Shown here piece by piece: positions 25,155-33,820 of a DNA stretch of 64,000 bases. The stretch covers positions 1,054,001-1,118,000 of the forward strand of contig NZ_CP059732.1 of NCBI RefSeq assembly GCF_014117325.1. The letters are read 5' to 3'. Below the pieces are notes generated by a model. It saw only the letters and a program-made list of their open reading frames with translations, did no database searches and was not told the DNA's origin. Each line of letters begins with the position of its first letter. Positions within the stretch are counted from its first letter, which is position 1. The stretch is from Spirosoma foliorum. GTDB taxonomy: Bacteria; Bacteroidota; Bacteroidia; Cytophagales; Spirosomataceae. The position numbers were made by a program, and so were the translations under genes.

Positions 25155-26393
25155 ATGAATCTACTCGAAAACATACGCGAAGGGCTGCGTTCAATTGCCG
25201 GGAATCGACTGCGAACCATTCTAACCTCGCTCATTATTGCCATTGGTATCACCTCATTAGTGGGTATCCTGACCGCTATCGATGGGATTCAAAGTTCGGT
25301 GGATAGCAGCTTTGCCGGTTTGGGTGCAAATACATTCAGCATTGTAGCCCGGCAGGATGCTTTTCGGCGGGGTGGACGTGTTCAGCGTCAGGATGCCCCG
25401 ATTGACTATTTCGACGCGGTGCAGTTTAAGCGCCGATTTCCGTATGGGGCCACTATTTCTGTTTCGTCGGTTGTGGCGGGGGCGGCTCAGGCTAAGTTCG
25501 GCTCGAAAAAGACAAACCCGAATATTCAGCTTACGGGGGGAGATGATAACTACTTGTCTGTAAAAGGGTTCACGATTCAAAGTGGTCGTAATCTGACTAC
25601 TAATGACTTAACTGGTGCCCGCAATGTGGCCATTATTGGTAGCGAAGTAGCGAACACGTTGTTCGAAAAGAAGCTGGACCCCATCAATCAGGTAATTCGG
25701 GTAGCGGGTAACCAGTATAAAATCATTGGTGTATTGGCTAAAAAAGGTGGTTTTTCGGGCGGGGGCGACGATCGTATAATCCTGATACCACTCGATAATG
25801 GACGTGCGCTGGCTGGAAATCAAAAACTAACATTTGATATCACGGCATCGGTACCCACAGTTGCTGATCAGGATGAGGCCGTAGACGAAGCACGCGGCAC
25901 CATGCGACTGGTTCGACGTGACCAACTTGGCCAGCCCGATTCGTTTGAAATTGAACGCGCCGACGAATTGGCAAAAGAGACCGGGAATATTACCGGTTAT
26001 TTGCGTATCGGTGGCTTTGGCATTGGGTTTATTACCTTGCTTGGTGCATCCATCGCTCTATTAAATATTATGTTGGTATCGGTCACGGAGCGAACCCGTG
26101 AGATTGGGATTCGAAAATCATTGGGGGCCACTCCACAACGAATCCGGGAACAGTTTCTGATCGAGGCTATTGTCATCTGTATTCTTGGCGGAATTGGAGG
26201 GGTGGTTCTGGGATTGGGTGTAGGCAACCTGATCTCAAGTGTTGTTAGCCAGGGGAAAGGAAGCTTTGTTGTGCCCTGGACCTGGATGGGTCTTGGGTTG
26301 GTCGTGTGTATCTCGGTTGGGTTATTTGCGGGGATTTACCCCGCCGTGCGCGCTTCCAAATTAGACCCTATTGATGCGCTCCGATATGAGTAA
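25155..26393 (+). CDS. ABC transporter permease, MacB/FtsX type
   Basis: A 412-residue permease. An N-terminal helix (LRTILTSLIIAIGITSLVGIL, about 18-42) is followed by a MacB-like periplasmic core domain (about 45-270) and three C-terminal helices with the FtsX-family signature ERTREIGIRKSLGATPQRIREQFLIEA. These type VII systems are mechanotransmission pumps that export peptides, lipoproteins or drugs, or signal across the membrane. No ATPase or membrane-fusion protein gene is adjacent, so the partners must be elsewhere. Confidence 0.92.
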   Translation: MNLLENIREGLRSIAGNRLRTILTSLIIAIGITSLVGILTAIDGIQSSVDSSFAGLGANTFSIVARQDAFRRGGRVQRQDAPIDYFDAVQFKRRFPYGATISVSSVVAGAAQAKFGSKKTNPNIQLTGGDDNYLSVKGFTIQSGRNLTTNDLTGARNVAIIGSEVANTLFEKKLDPINQVIRVAGNQYKIIGVLAKKGGFSGGGDDRIILIPLDNGRALAGNQKLTFDITASVPTVADQDEAVDEARGTMRLVRRDQLGQPDSFEIERADELAKETGNITGYLRIGGFGIGFITLLGASIALLNIMLVSVTERTREIGIRKSLGATPQRIREQFLIEAIVICILGGIGGVVLGLGVGNLISSVVSQGKGSFVVPWTWMGLGLVVCISVGLFAGIYPAVRASKLDPIDALRYE

Positions 26394-26396
26394 GGA

Positions 26397-26480
26397 TTAA
26401 TGAATAATGCAGAATGGATAATGCAGTTGGTGATAGCTGAAATAAAATTATTCATTAGCCCTTGTACATTATCCATTAAT
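26397..26480. repeat. Intergenic imperfect palindrome (AATGAATAATG-word type)
   Basis: TTAATGAATAATGCAGAATGG (about 26398) is answered by a degenerate complement near 26448-26480. It is related in words to 15122-15225. The right arm overlaps the tRNA-Leu promoter. Confidence 0.45.
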
Positions 26481-26491
26481 TCCTACTTTTG
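26462..26491 (+). promoter_or_regulatory. Promoter of tRNA-Leu
   Basis: TTG at 26462-26464, a 19-base spacer and TActTTTG at 26484-26491 match the Bacteroidota consensus exactly. The expected start near 26497 leaves about 40 bases of precursor before the mature tRNA. Confidence 0.7.
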
Positions 26492-26538
26492 CACCCACGT
26501 TTGACAAACGCATCTCGCTTCGGCGGGACGATTCAGTC

Positions 26539-26622
26539 GCCGGGATGGCGGAATCGGTAGACGCGATGGTCTCAAACACCATTGTCTGCAAGGACATGCC
26601 GGTTCGAGTCCGGCTCCCGGTA
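26539..26622 (+). tRNA. tRNA-Leu (anticodon CAA)
   Basis: The 84-base sequence folds as a class II tRNA. The acceptor stem is GCCGGGA/TCCCGGT. The anticodon stem ATGGT/ACCAT holds loop CTCAAAC, with anticodon CAA at 26573-26575. There is a long variable arm (TGTC...GACA), and the T-arm is GCCGG-TTCGAGT-CCGGC. The 3' CCA is not encoded. It reads UUG leucine codons. It is a common type of integration site, and the DNA that follows is accessory in character. Confidence 0.95.
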
Positions 26623-26627
26623 CAAGA

Positions 26628-26675
26628 TAACCCCTAACAAACTGCGTTGCAGATGGTTAGGGGTTATTCGTTTTT
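26628..26675 (+). terminator. Rho-independent terminator of tRNA-Leu
   Basis: A perfect 11 bp stem, TAACCCCTAAC (26628-26638) with GTTAGGGGTTA (26656-26666), is followed by TTCGTTTTT. Confidence 0.85.
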
Positions 26676-26679
26676 AGTA

Positions 26680-26950
26680 GTATACGGTGTGGTGTACGGA
26701 ATCGCTCAAGCAGGCCTATTGCAGACAAAGGGCAGTAGCACAATGAATATTTATACTATCGGCGTTTCATCGAATTTGTGCTGGCCCCCTGTTAATTCTT
26801 ACTTTAGAGCAATGTAAGCAACCAACTGTCCCTATCTGGGTCAATACAACGCACACTCGCGACGATAACATGGCGATGGGTAATTCTGACGGAGTCAAAG
26901 CCTCAGAGTCCAGTTTAGTAAAGTAAAACGCACCTAGTAAAAGTAAATGA
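26680..26950. other. Gene-free stretch after the tRNA terminator
   Basis: No open frame of protein-like character, palindrome or promoter was seen here. Given the pseudogene just beyond, it may be eroded former coding DNA. Confidence 0.4.
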
Positions 26951-26954
26951 TCAT

Positions 26955-27156
26955 TTAGCGCAACCAGTCCTCACTCGTTAATTTCTCCTTTGGTTTGAAT
27001 TGCAATAGTCCGATGTTGTTAAAAATCACATCCAGCTGACTTAAACTCGTTTCGGTCAACTAATACTATTCGGGCTCCTTCAGATACCAGTCGGTTAGCT
27101 ATGGCCCGTTCAATACAACCACAAGTCACAATGACTACGTTTTCCTGAAATCGTAT
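26955..27156 (-). pseudogene. Remnant of a short-chain dehydrogenase gene
   Basis: Read on the minus strand, one frame gives FQENVVIVTCGCIERAIANR followed by LVSEGARIVLVDRNE. That is a clear SDR N-terminus in which the TGxxxGIG cofactor loop is damaged. It then reaches a stop. A second frame directly after it gives LDVIFNNIGLLQFKPKEKL, matching the NNAG region of the same family. The piece between them and everything after are missing, so this is a frameshifted, internally deleted fragment of about 200 bases. It starts just after the stop of the GH1 gene and may once have been co-transcribed with it. Confidence 0.6.
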
Positions 27157-27162
27157 GAGGTT

Positions 27163-28044
27163 CTATTCAATTGTTTGGTTGTCTTTAGAAACGGCATTAG
27201 CTACACGCTGACGTGCCTGCTTTGCCTCGGTTTGCTTCTGGTAGGCCCACGGCTGATTGCTCTCACTGGGCATCACAATAGGTACCTCAAGACAAACACT
27301 TTGGGCTGGCAGCACTTGCTTCCAGTCACTGATAAGTTGCTTGTAGGCCTGACCGACTGGGCGAATCTGACGATTAAGATCACATAAGCCAAGCGGATTA
27401 ACGTTGCCATTATTTTCCCGTAGCGCCGAATCCCAGTCGACCTGATCCGTCAGAGAATACCAGGTAAAACCAATCATGGGTACGCCATCATTCCGTACCC
27501 GCAGGACGTTGGCCCACTCTTTCCAAAGCCAGTTCACGGCTTCGTCGCCATTGGGCCCCTGCCAAAGATTCGTCTCGGTATGCATGACTGGCAGACGATA
27601 CCGGTCATGGTACTGGCGCGTGATGACATGACAGATATACATCTCGTTGACGGGTGTGTAAAGTTGAACCCAGGGAAAGCGTTGTGCAAACGCGCGAGCA
27701 TAGCCCGCAAAAAGAGCGGGAAAATCGGGATTCTGGAAATTGCCAATCCAATCAGGTACCCCAAAATGACACAGATCCACAATGGGGACGATATCACGCT
27801 TACGCAACTCACCAAAGGTTAGGTCGGCAAAAGCCCAGTCGTATTTTCCTTGGCCAAGAAATGTGGTATGAATGGGCGGTCCGTAGCGCAGGAAACGAAT
27901 GCCTAGTTGCTCGACCAGGTCGAAATCGGTTTGCCAGTGCTGGTAGTGTCCGCATTTGGCTAATTCATCCTGGCGATAGGTGCCGCCCTGAATGGTTGGA
28001 TTGCTATTTTCGATGCCGGTGGCAAACAGAAATTGGGTAACCAT
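27163..28044 (-). CDS. GH1-like glycosidase, apparently shortened by an internal deletion
   Basis: A 293-residue protein of the glycoside hydrolase family 1 kind (beta-glucosidase type). The first half matches the barrel start (TDFDLVEQLGIRFLRYGPP...ADLTFGELRKRDIVPIVDLCHFGVPDW) up to the acid/base region YTPVNEMYI. The text then jumps directly to HVITRQYHDRYRLPVMHTETN, which contains the nucleophile-like Glu, and on to GFTWYSLTDQVDWDSAL and LCDLNRQIRPVGQAYKQL. In a full GH1 barrel the two glutamates are some 150 or more residues apart; here the gap is about 30, and the total length is well short of the usual 400-450. The barrel is probably broken. The ATG at 28044 is used because the longer frame opens with TTG. 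Confidence 0.6.
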   Translation of the reverse strand: MVTQFLFATGIENSNPTIQGGTYRQDELAKCGHYQHWQTDFDLVEQLGIRFLRYGPPIHTTFLGQGKYDWAFADLTFGELRKRDIVPIVDLCHFGVPDWIGNFQNPDFPALFAGYARAFAQRFPWVQLYTPVNEMYICHVITRQYHDRYRLPVMHTETNLWQGPNGDEAVNWLWKEWANVLRVRNDGVPMIGFTWYSLTDQVDWDSALRENNGNVNPLGLCDLNRQIRPVGQAYKQLISDWKQVLPAQSVCLEVPIVMPSESNQPWAYQKQTEAKQARQRVANAVSKDNQTIE

Positions 28045-28332
28045 ATATGGGTAGCAGGAGCGCAATCAATGTGCCTGATTGCCTAGTCCCTTAACTGATT
28101 CTCATACGGAGTGTTTACAAAATAGGCCTAAGAGGAGATTAAGTTTGGCTCTCGGATTTTTTGTTTCGTTTCTTTGTCGGCAAGAGATGCCCGCTTTAAA
28201 TCGGTTCGTTAGCGAATATCGAGGTAAAGATTTGCTCTTTCCTGGTTTGGCGGAGGGTTGCTATAAATGGGAGGAGCAGCCATTCTAACAGTAGGTCTAG
28301 CGAAGGCCAATAAAGTGATTACCGCTACTTTA

Positions 28333-30087
28333 TCAAGATTGCGTTGTGGACTCGTTTTCGAACAGGTTGTTTAGGTTTATCTTGCCACTGATCCCTAGTT
28401 TCTTTCGCAACCGATACGTTGTTTTATGAATCGATTCGGGTGAAATGCCTAAAATTCGGCTCATCTGAGTAGTATCGATCTGGAGTTTGGAGAGGACAAG
28501 CAGGCGGATTTCAGCTTTGGTTAAGTCAGGATAGCGACTTAGAATAACCGAGAAAAAATTCGGATAAACGTCTTCAAACAGTTCCTTGAACTGCTGCCAG
28601 TCGTCCTCGGTCAAAATAACCCGATTCTGTAAACTTTTAATGGAGGGTCGTGTTGGATGGGCTAGCTCATCGGGGTCGATTTGAGCTGAAATGGTGTCTA
28701 TAAGGTGGTTCTTCTCCTGAATGTTAACCATATATTGAGCTAGCAATTGTTCAGCACGTTGCTGTTGGGCCAGTAACACCTGCTTTTCCTGCCAGCGTTT
28801 CTGCTGATTTTGCCGAAAGGCATAGATCCCAGCCAGAATCAGTAGCACAGCAACAAGGAGGACCATATTGCGTACCCACACCGCCTTGCTCTGACTAGCC
28901 TCCAGCTTGCGCAGATCATTCAGGTACCGCTCGGCGTTAACCTGACTTTGACTAGCTGCCAGCAGGCGGGTATTGAACAGGGTCCGCTGAGAATTTTCTA
29001 TTCCCCGGAGCGAATCCAGGTAGATGGTCGCCAGCCGGAAGTTGCCCACTTTTTTGTAATACTGAGTCTGGACCTGATAATACTGTAGATCATAGTCCGA
29101 CCAGGGGCGGTTAGTAAACAATCGGGTCGAGTGAATAAGGTAAGTCCTGGCTTTCTGGGTACTATCCAGATTCAATAAGGCCTGAGCCACATATAAGGCT
29201 GTCAGGGCTGCATTCTCAGGTACCTGGTACTCATGTCTGCGTTGAAAGCTAAATTGGTAGCCTTTATACAGATAGGGCAGGGCCAGCCTGGACTTGTTCT
29301 GTAGCAGCAGTAAATGGCCTATATTCGAATTGGCAATGGCCACATAGGCCGAGTCTCCGTGCTTACCAGCCAGCCTCAGGGTTTGGAAGAAGTACGCCTG
29401 TGCTTTACCATACTGATGGAGGTGCTGGTAGCAAAGACCAACCGTATTGTGAGCGGCAATCCCGATTCGTTCGACTAGGGGTGGGTAGTAGAAAGAGCTC
29501 AGCAGATAGTGAATGCAGGTCTTGTACTCACCAAAGAAATAATATTCTGCCCCCAAGTTATAGAGGTAGTCATTAATTTCGGGAATGTGCTCATAACCAA
29601 TCTGCTCAAAGGTCTGCTGAGCCCGTAGCAGCCACCGAAACCCTTCGTCGAATTGTTGGGTTTCATAGGCATACCGACCCCGATGGTGCCAGTAGGCGGC
29701 CTGAACGACGGGAACCGGGCACTTGTCCATGTAGGGCTGAGCGGCTAGTAAAACCGAAGAGGGTTTGCCCATTGCTTTGACAAGTTCATGCCGGCACAGG
29801 ATTTTATGAAGTTGTACGGTCCAGAACAGACGGTCGTCATCCTGATTTTGGGCAAAGGTGGCCAGCCGATCGAGTTGGGCGAATGCGCGGGCTGAATCCT
29901 GCGCGTTCTTCAGATAGGGCGTATGCCCAATGGAGTAATAAGGCGCCTGCTTCTGAAACAGGCGAAAAATCCGCAGATCGGGACTAAGCCGAAACAAGGT
30001 ATCGACCTGGGCTTTGGCGGGCTGAAAAAATAATGGCCTGACAATTAGTAGTATTAAGATTAGTCTGGACAGGCTAGGGAAAATCAT
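28333..30087 (-). CDS. TPR-membrane-LuxR-type HTH regulator
   Basis: A 584-residue one-protein signalling regulator of a type common in Bacteroidota. A signal peptide or anchor (about 1-26) is followed by periplasmic TPR-like helical repeats (about 80-400, e.g. HNTVGLCYQHLHQYGKAQAYF and IANSNIGHLLLLQNKSRLALPYL). One membrane helix lies near 410-428 (MVLLVAVLLILAGIYAF), then a cytoplasmic coiled coil and a C-terminal LuxR-like helix-turn-helix (LTKAEIRLLVLSKLQIDTTQ followed by MSRILGISPESIHKTTYRLR). No kinase domain is present. The target genes are unknown; the adjacent GH1 gene may once have been one. Confidence 0.85.
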   Translation of the reverse strand: MIFPSLSRLILILLIVRPLFFQPAKAQVDTLFRLSPDLRIFRLFQKQAPYYSIGHTPYLKNAQDSARAFAQLDRLATFAQNQDDDRLFWTVQLHKILCRHELVKAMGKPSSVLLAAQPYMDKCPVPVVQAAYWHHRGRYAYETQQFDEGFRWLLRAQQTFEQIGYEHIPEINDYLYNLGAEYYFFGEYKTCIHYLLSSFYYPPLVERIGIAAHNTVGLCYQHLHQYGKAQAYFFQTLRLAGKHGDSAYVAIANSNIGHLLLLQNKSRLALPYLYKGYQFSFQRRHEYQVPENAALTALYVAQALLNLDSTQKARTYLIHSTRLFTNRPWSDYDLQYYQVQTQYYKKVGNFRLATIYLDSLRGIENSQRTLFNTRLLAASQSQVNAERYLNDLRKLEASQSKAVWVRNMVLLVAVLLILAGIYAFRQNQQKRWQEKQVLLAQQQRAEQLLAQYMVNIQEKNHLIDTISAQIDPDELAHPTRPSIKSLQNRVILTEDDWQQFKELFEDVYPNFFSVILSRYPDLTKAEIRLLVLSKLQIDTTQMSRILGISPESIHKTTYRLRKKLGISGKINLNNLFENESTTQS

Positions 30088-30396
30088 CTTCTGGGCAGCG
30101 TTGAGGAGTGACGAAGCGACACTGGCATAAGGAAGACGTTCTTAAGCAGAAGATTGTTATATAATTGACCGTCCTAAGGGCGTCAGCTATGAAATAGCTT
30201 GACAAATCTAGGCTTAACTAGAGCCGCCTATTTTTAAGCAAGCGGGGGTAATTGGCCGTTTTAACAACAGCTATTTTTTCGATAGAGTCGTGGTAATTGC
30301 TTTCAAAGCTAAGCAATTCGGTTTAGTCAAGGAGTGGCTTTACACCTTAATTTTATCCTAACTAATTTAGCTGCGCACTGCATAAGGAGGCCTCCT
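30088..30396. other. Gene-free gap between regulator and methyltransferase genes
   Basis: AT-rich, with no protein-like frame, no strong palindrome and no clear promoter box. It should hold the promoter of the TPR-LuxR gene on the minus strand. Confidence 0.4.
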
Positions 30397-31017
30397 TCAT
30401 TCTTTGTATAGGAAAATGGTGAAATCATCTGGCCAATAGCCAACCTGGAGTTGCACCGTTTTTGATAGGGTCTGACAAAATTGGAGTATTTCATCGGGAG
30501 AGTAAGACCTCAGCAGCGTGTTGGGTTCGACTCCTCCACTCAACAAGTTAAATCCTAAGGCGATACGACATTTGGCAAATAGGGTTTCAATAGCCTTATA
30601 AACAAACTCGTCATCACTATGCCGATAAGTAAGTGATCCACTAGCCAACACAAAATCGGTCATGGGCATCGTTGTATCGAGAAAGCTCCCTTGTAGTAGG
30701 AGTACATTATTCTCACGTTGATATCGTTGGGTGGCTATCTGGAGTAATTCAGGTATTTGTTCACATCCATAATACGTAATTGACGAAAACCTTTTCTTTA
30801 AAAAGGCGAAAAGATCTGCGTGCCCACATCCGGCATCTAGTACAGAGTGCCCGCTTAGATCACCTATTTGGCTTAATTTTTCAAAGCGCATCCACTGGCC
30901 TTCAATTTTCCGCCACCCCAATGCCCGGGTTGTACCAGCACCATGCCGTTCGATCAACGTTTTGTGAAAATGGAAAATACTAGCTGTACCAGATAGATCT
31001 AGCGGCTCTTCCTTCAT
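30397..31017 (-). CDS. Class I SAM-dependent methyltransferase
   Basis: A 206-residue protein with motif I VLDAGCGHADLF near 55-66, then the acidic strand YYGCEQIPELLQIA and the post-motif LQGSFLDTTMPMTDFVLASGSL, all in the order of a Rossmann-like methyltransferase. The substrate cannot be read from the sequence. The gene is isolated between two non-coding gaps. Confidence 0.82.
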   Translation of the reverse strand: MKEEPLDLSGTASIFHFHKTLIERHGAGTTRALGWRKIEGQWMRFEKLSQIGDLSGHSVLDAGCGHADLFAFLKKRFSSITYYGCEQIPELLQIATQRYQRENNVLLLQGSFLDTTMPMTDFVLASGSLTYRHSDDEFVYKAIETLFAKCRIALGFNLLSGGVEPNTLLRSYSPDEILQFCQTLSKTVQLQVGYWPDDFTIFLYKE

Positions 31018-31573
31018 ATTGTACTAGTTTGGACTTGTTACTTTTTACTTGAAACTAAATTAAACATGATTTTACTGGTCAATTTTACGAAACAAGTCCA
31101 CATTTCCTTAAGCCACTAAATTGTCCAGTTAACAGGTAGCTGTTTATCGACAGTTGCCTGAATTCCTTCGCTAATAGCTAGAAATGAGCGATAACAACGA
31201 TTCATTAAAGATAGCAAAACTCAGTGTAAGCTAACTGGTTGAATTAGCTAGTATTATGAGAATATCCATAGATTAAGCTTGCTAACTGCGCGTAAAGTAC
31301 CGCTAAAAACGGCTTCTGAGTTGTAATAAGGTTTGCGTTATAAAACAGCTTCAGCTTGGGAAATGACAGTTACTATAGAAACGGTACTACAAACCCATAA
31401 CTCGCTATTTAATATATAACCTCAATAGCGCCTGTATCTCTGAACAGATTTGATCAAGATTATAAAATGATGGCTTTCAATAGAGCAAATGGCCACAAAA
31501 TGCCCTCATATTGTCGCGATTGACCCTCATTAGCGTAGCTCGTCCAATTTACTTTTGTATAAACAGTAAACTA
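31018..31573. other. Gene-free stretch of about 550 bases
   Basis: AT-rich with many stops in all frames. A TActTTTG box (31550-31557) near its right end could be a -7 element for the DHFR-like gene at 31712, but the -33 spacing is poor. A MITE-like element follows directly. Confidence 0.4.
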
Positions 31574-31680
31574 CTAGTGCTTTTCCAAGGTAGACTTTGT
31601 TGATTCTGGTCAATTCTATTGGTGTCATTCTATTGATAATCAATATCTAAGCGATCAATTAGGGTCGAAAGAATTTCTAG
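31574..31680. repeat. MITE-like element, copy B (107 bp)
   Basis: Starts CTAGTGCTTTTCCAAGGTAG and ends GAAAGAATTTCTAG. It aligns in reverse orientation with copy A at 8071-8169 over its length, with the same tips and the same ATTCTATTG words inside. It lies just upstream of the DHFR-like gene. Confidence 0.65.
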
Positions 31681-31711
31681 AATTTAAATTGGACAACTAC
31701 TATCTAACCCC

Positions 31712-32263
31712 ATGAGAACGGTAACATTCACTATGAATACTAGCCTGGATGGCTATTGCGATCACACGATGTTCAACCCTAGTGAAGAGGTGCTGGAGTA
31801 TTTCACGGAAACGTTGAGGGAGGTAGATCTGCTCTTTTTCGGTCGTTTCATGTATCAGCTTATGTTTCCCTATTGGGCTGATGTGGCCCAAAAACAATCC
31901 GGCACAGCGGCTGAAAATAGATTTGCCCAACGACTGTCGTCGATCGACCGAGTGGTTATGTCAAGCTCATTAAACAGCATAGATGATAAGACACGCCTTG
32001 TTAGGAGCCACCCGGCCGAAGAACTCCTCAAACTGAAGCAGCAACGGGGCAACAAAATTTCGGTGGACAGTGTAAGTTTACTTCCTGAATTGATCCAAGC
32101 CGGTCTTATCGATGAATTTCAGTTGGTAGTTCATCCAGTCATGGTGGGACAGGGGAGACCCTTGCTTCATGGGGGAAGCCTTCAGGAAAAGCTTAAGTTA
32201 AAGCTGGTTGATACGATTGCTTTCAAATCCGGCAGTGTGGCGCTTCACTATTTGAAACAGTGA
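31712..32263 (+). CDS. Dihydrofolate reductase-like protein (RibD C-terminal domain family)
   Basis: A 183-residue protein of the DHFR/RibD-C family, a soluble NAD(P)H-dependent fold. The start RTVTFTMNTSLDGYCDH is typical, followed by LLFFGRFMYQLMFPYW and, at the C-terminus, LIQAGLIDEFQLVVHPVMVGQGRPL. The substrate of this branch is not known; it is not the housekeeping FolA. The promoter region contains the MITE-like element. Confidence 0.85.
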   Translation: MRTVTFTMNTSLDGYCDHTMFNPSEEVLEYFTETLREVDLLFFGRFMYQLMFPYWADVAQKQSGTAAENRFAQRLSSIDRVVMSSSLNSIDDKTRLVRSHPAEELLKLKQQRGNKISVDSVSLLPELIQAGLIDEFQLVVHPVMVGQGRPLLHGGSLQEKLKLKLVDTIAFKSGSVALHYLKQ

Positions 32264-32403
32264 CAGAACTTGACGACAAACAAGCGCCAACGAATGAATG
32301 GAGAGCAGTTTTCGTTATCTTTCTGAGCGGTTTACATTAACGCACATTGGTCGCTGCAACCAATTACTTAATTGGAAAACCAATGGCGCGGGCTTAGTTT
32401 TCC

Positions 32404-32607
32404 CTATTCCTGGCTGTCTTGATTCAATTGGTCAGTCTTGGCACCGCCCGCTTGTTCTACAGGTGGTAGAGCAGGGTTTAATAAACTGGGCAATTGTTGG
32501 CTAGTTGTGGATTCTGTAAGCTGATCGAGCATCGCTTCATCCCACATAGTGTCCCCACATTCCTCTTTAACAAAGGGCACATCGTCTTCGTCGGTTAATT
32601 TATTCAT
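32404..32607 (-). CDS. Possible small acidic protein
   Basis: A 67-residue frame starting MNKLTDEDDVPFVKEECGD, rich in Asp, Glu, Gln and Thr. The composition looks like a real soluble protein rather than a shadow frame, and no other gene overlaps it. No family is recognised and no clear promoter is seen. Confidence 0.35.
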   Translation of the reverse strand: MNKLTDEDDVPFVKEECGDTMWDEAMLDQLTESTTSQQLPSLLNPALPPVEQAGGAKTDQLNQDSQE

Positions 32608-32835
32608 GGTAGTCTTATCAATTAGTTGATTTGTACTGAAGTCTGATTAGATGACAGGTAGTCATAACTAGTTCACGGTAAGTGATTTAATAATGAGAAA
32701 CTAGTTAAGAGCCATCACAATAGGAGAAGGTCCCCAGATGGGTATATAGGTAGCGGTGAGAATCGGCCAACTGGAGCTCATAGTCTTCTCTGATAGTTAC
32801 TTTATCGATTACGTAAACAGAACTGAACATACGGG

Positions 32836-33756
32836 CTAAATGTTAAACGGTGAATACTCTAAGAAGGTCCAGTTTAACCCCGATAGACTCGATTGGCGAG
32901 CCCAGTTATGGAGGTGAAATTGCCAGTAACGACCGGTCCCACCGGTGGGATCATCGGCAGCTGACTCGGTAAACTGGACGTCGGCATGTCCGGTGAGTTG
33001 TAAACTGTCACCCGTCTCAAAGTTAACAAACAGGAGCCCCGCTCGGGGATTGACCGAAAAGTTTCCCATCGAATTGAACATACCATTACCATTGTAATCA
33101 GGAATCAGCAGGGTTTGGCTATCGAGAACCTGGACAAACCCTGGCTTTCCACCCCGATGGCTCACGTCCAGGTGGTCGTCGTCATGAGCGCTACCCACAA
33201 AGAAGGTGTCCGCCCCAGCAATCCAATCGTGCAGTTCAGGGGTTAGTTGAGAGCCTATCAAGCTAACCTGGTCTGTCGGCTGGGCGAGGGTAGTTACGTC
33301 CACTTCCCGTCGCTGGATATAGCGGGGACAAAGGGGAAAGGCTTCCTGTACGCGTATGGTCAAACTAGTCTCATTGGGAGAAACTGTCACCCGTCCGTTT
33401 ACTTTCAAGCGCTTCCGGGAACTCAGTTCGATGAAAAGCAGGCCAGCCACTGGATGATAGGACACGTTCGCCCAGAAGCGATCATCCTTGGCTGATAGCA
33501 GATAATCGGTGTTCAACTGAACAACTTCAGGGCTTTCGGCTTTCAGAAAGCCCGACTGACCCGCCAGCAGCGATACCCACATAGCTTGCTGACTATCCAG
33601 ACTGGCGGCCACAACAAAGGGTTGTTTTTCGACAAATTTTAACGCTCCATTTGGTATGCGGTTGGCAATAAGCTGGCCGTTTCGGCGAGCAATATGCTCT
33701 TCGCCCGCTCGGGCTTGTATTTGCTGTTCGCCCGGATGAAATGGGGTTGTGTCCAT
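32836..33756 (-). CDS. Pyridoxamine 5'-phosphate oxidase-family (FMN-binding split barrel) protein
   Basis: A 306-residue protein. The first 150 residues follow the PPOX-like flavin-binding pattern of large Bacteroidota and proteobacterial homologues: MDTTPFHPGEQQIQARAG, IPNGALKFVEKQPFVVAASLDS, MWVSLLAGQSGF. The second half repeats a split-barrel-like segment (TFFVGSAHDDDHLDVSHRGGKPGFV...NPRAGLLFVNFETGDSLQLTG). A general flavin reductase or oxidoreductase role is likely, but the substrate is unknown. It is first downstream of the DsrE-like and TetR genes on the same strand. The ATG at 33756 is preferred over a TTG two codons upstream. Confidence 0.8.
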   Translation of the reverse strand: MDTTPFHPGEQQIQARAGEEHIARRNGQLIANRIPNGALKFVEKQPFVVAASLDSQQAMWVSLLAGQSGFLKAESPEVVQLNTDYLLSAKDDRFWANVSYHPVAGLLFIELSSRKRLKVNGRVTVSPNETSLTIRVQEAFPLCPRYIQRREVDVTTLAQPTDQVSLIGSQLTPELHDWIAGADTFFVGSAHDDDHLDVSHRGGKPGFVQVLDSQTLLIPDYNGNGMFNSMGNFSVNPRAGLLFVNFETGDSLQLTGHADVQFTESAADDPTGGTGRYWQFHLHNWARQSSLSGLNWTFLEYSPFNI

Positions 33757-33820
33757 ACGCAAAGAAGAGATGTAGTCGTCATCAAGGCAGCCTGATGACG
33801 GCTGGAAACTAGATCGTTAC

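Noticed and set aside
26601..26622. Attachment site for an integrated island at the tRNA-Leu 3' end
   Set aside because: I looked for a second copy of the tRNA 3' end sequence in the rest of the window and saw none; no integrase gene is present. The island idea is kept only as inference.
28079..28288. 69-codon plus-strand frame beside the GH1 gene
   Set aside because: No ribosome site, no family signal, and it lies in the promoter side of a minus-strand gene; probably chance.
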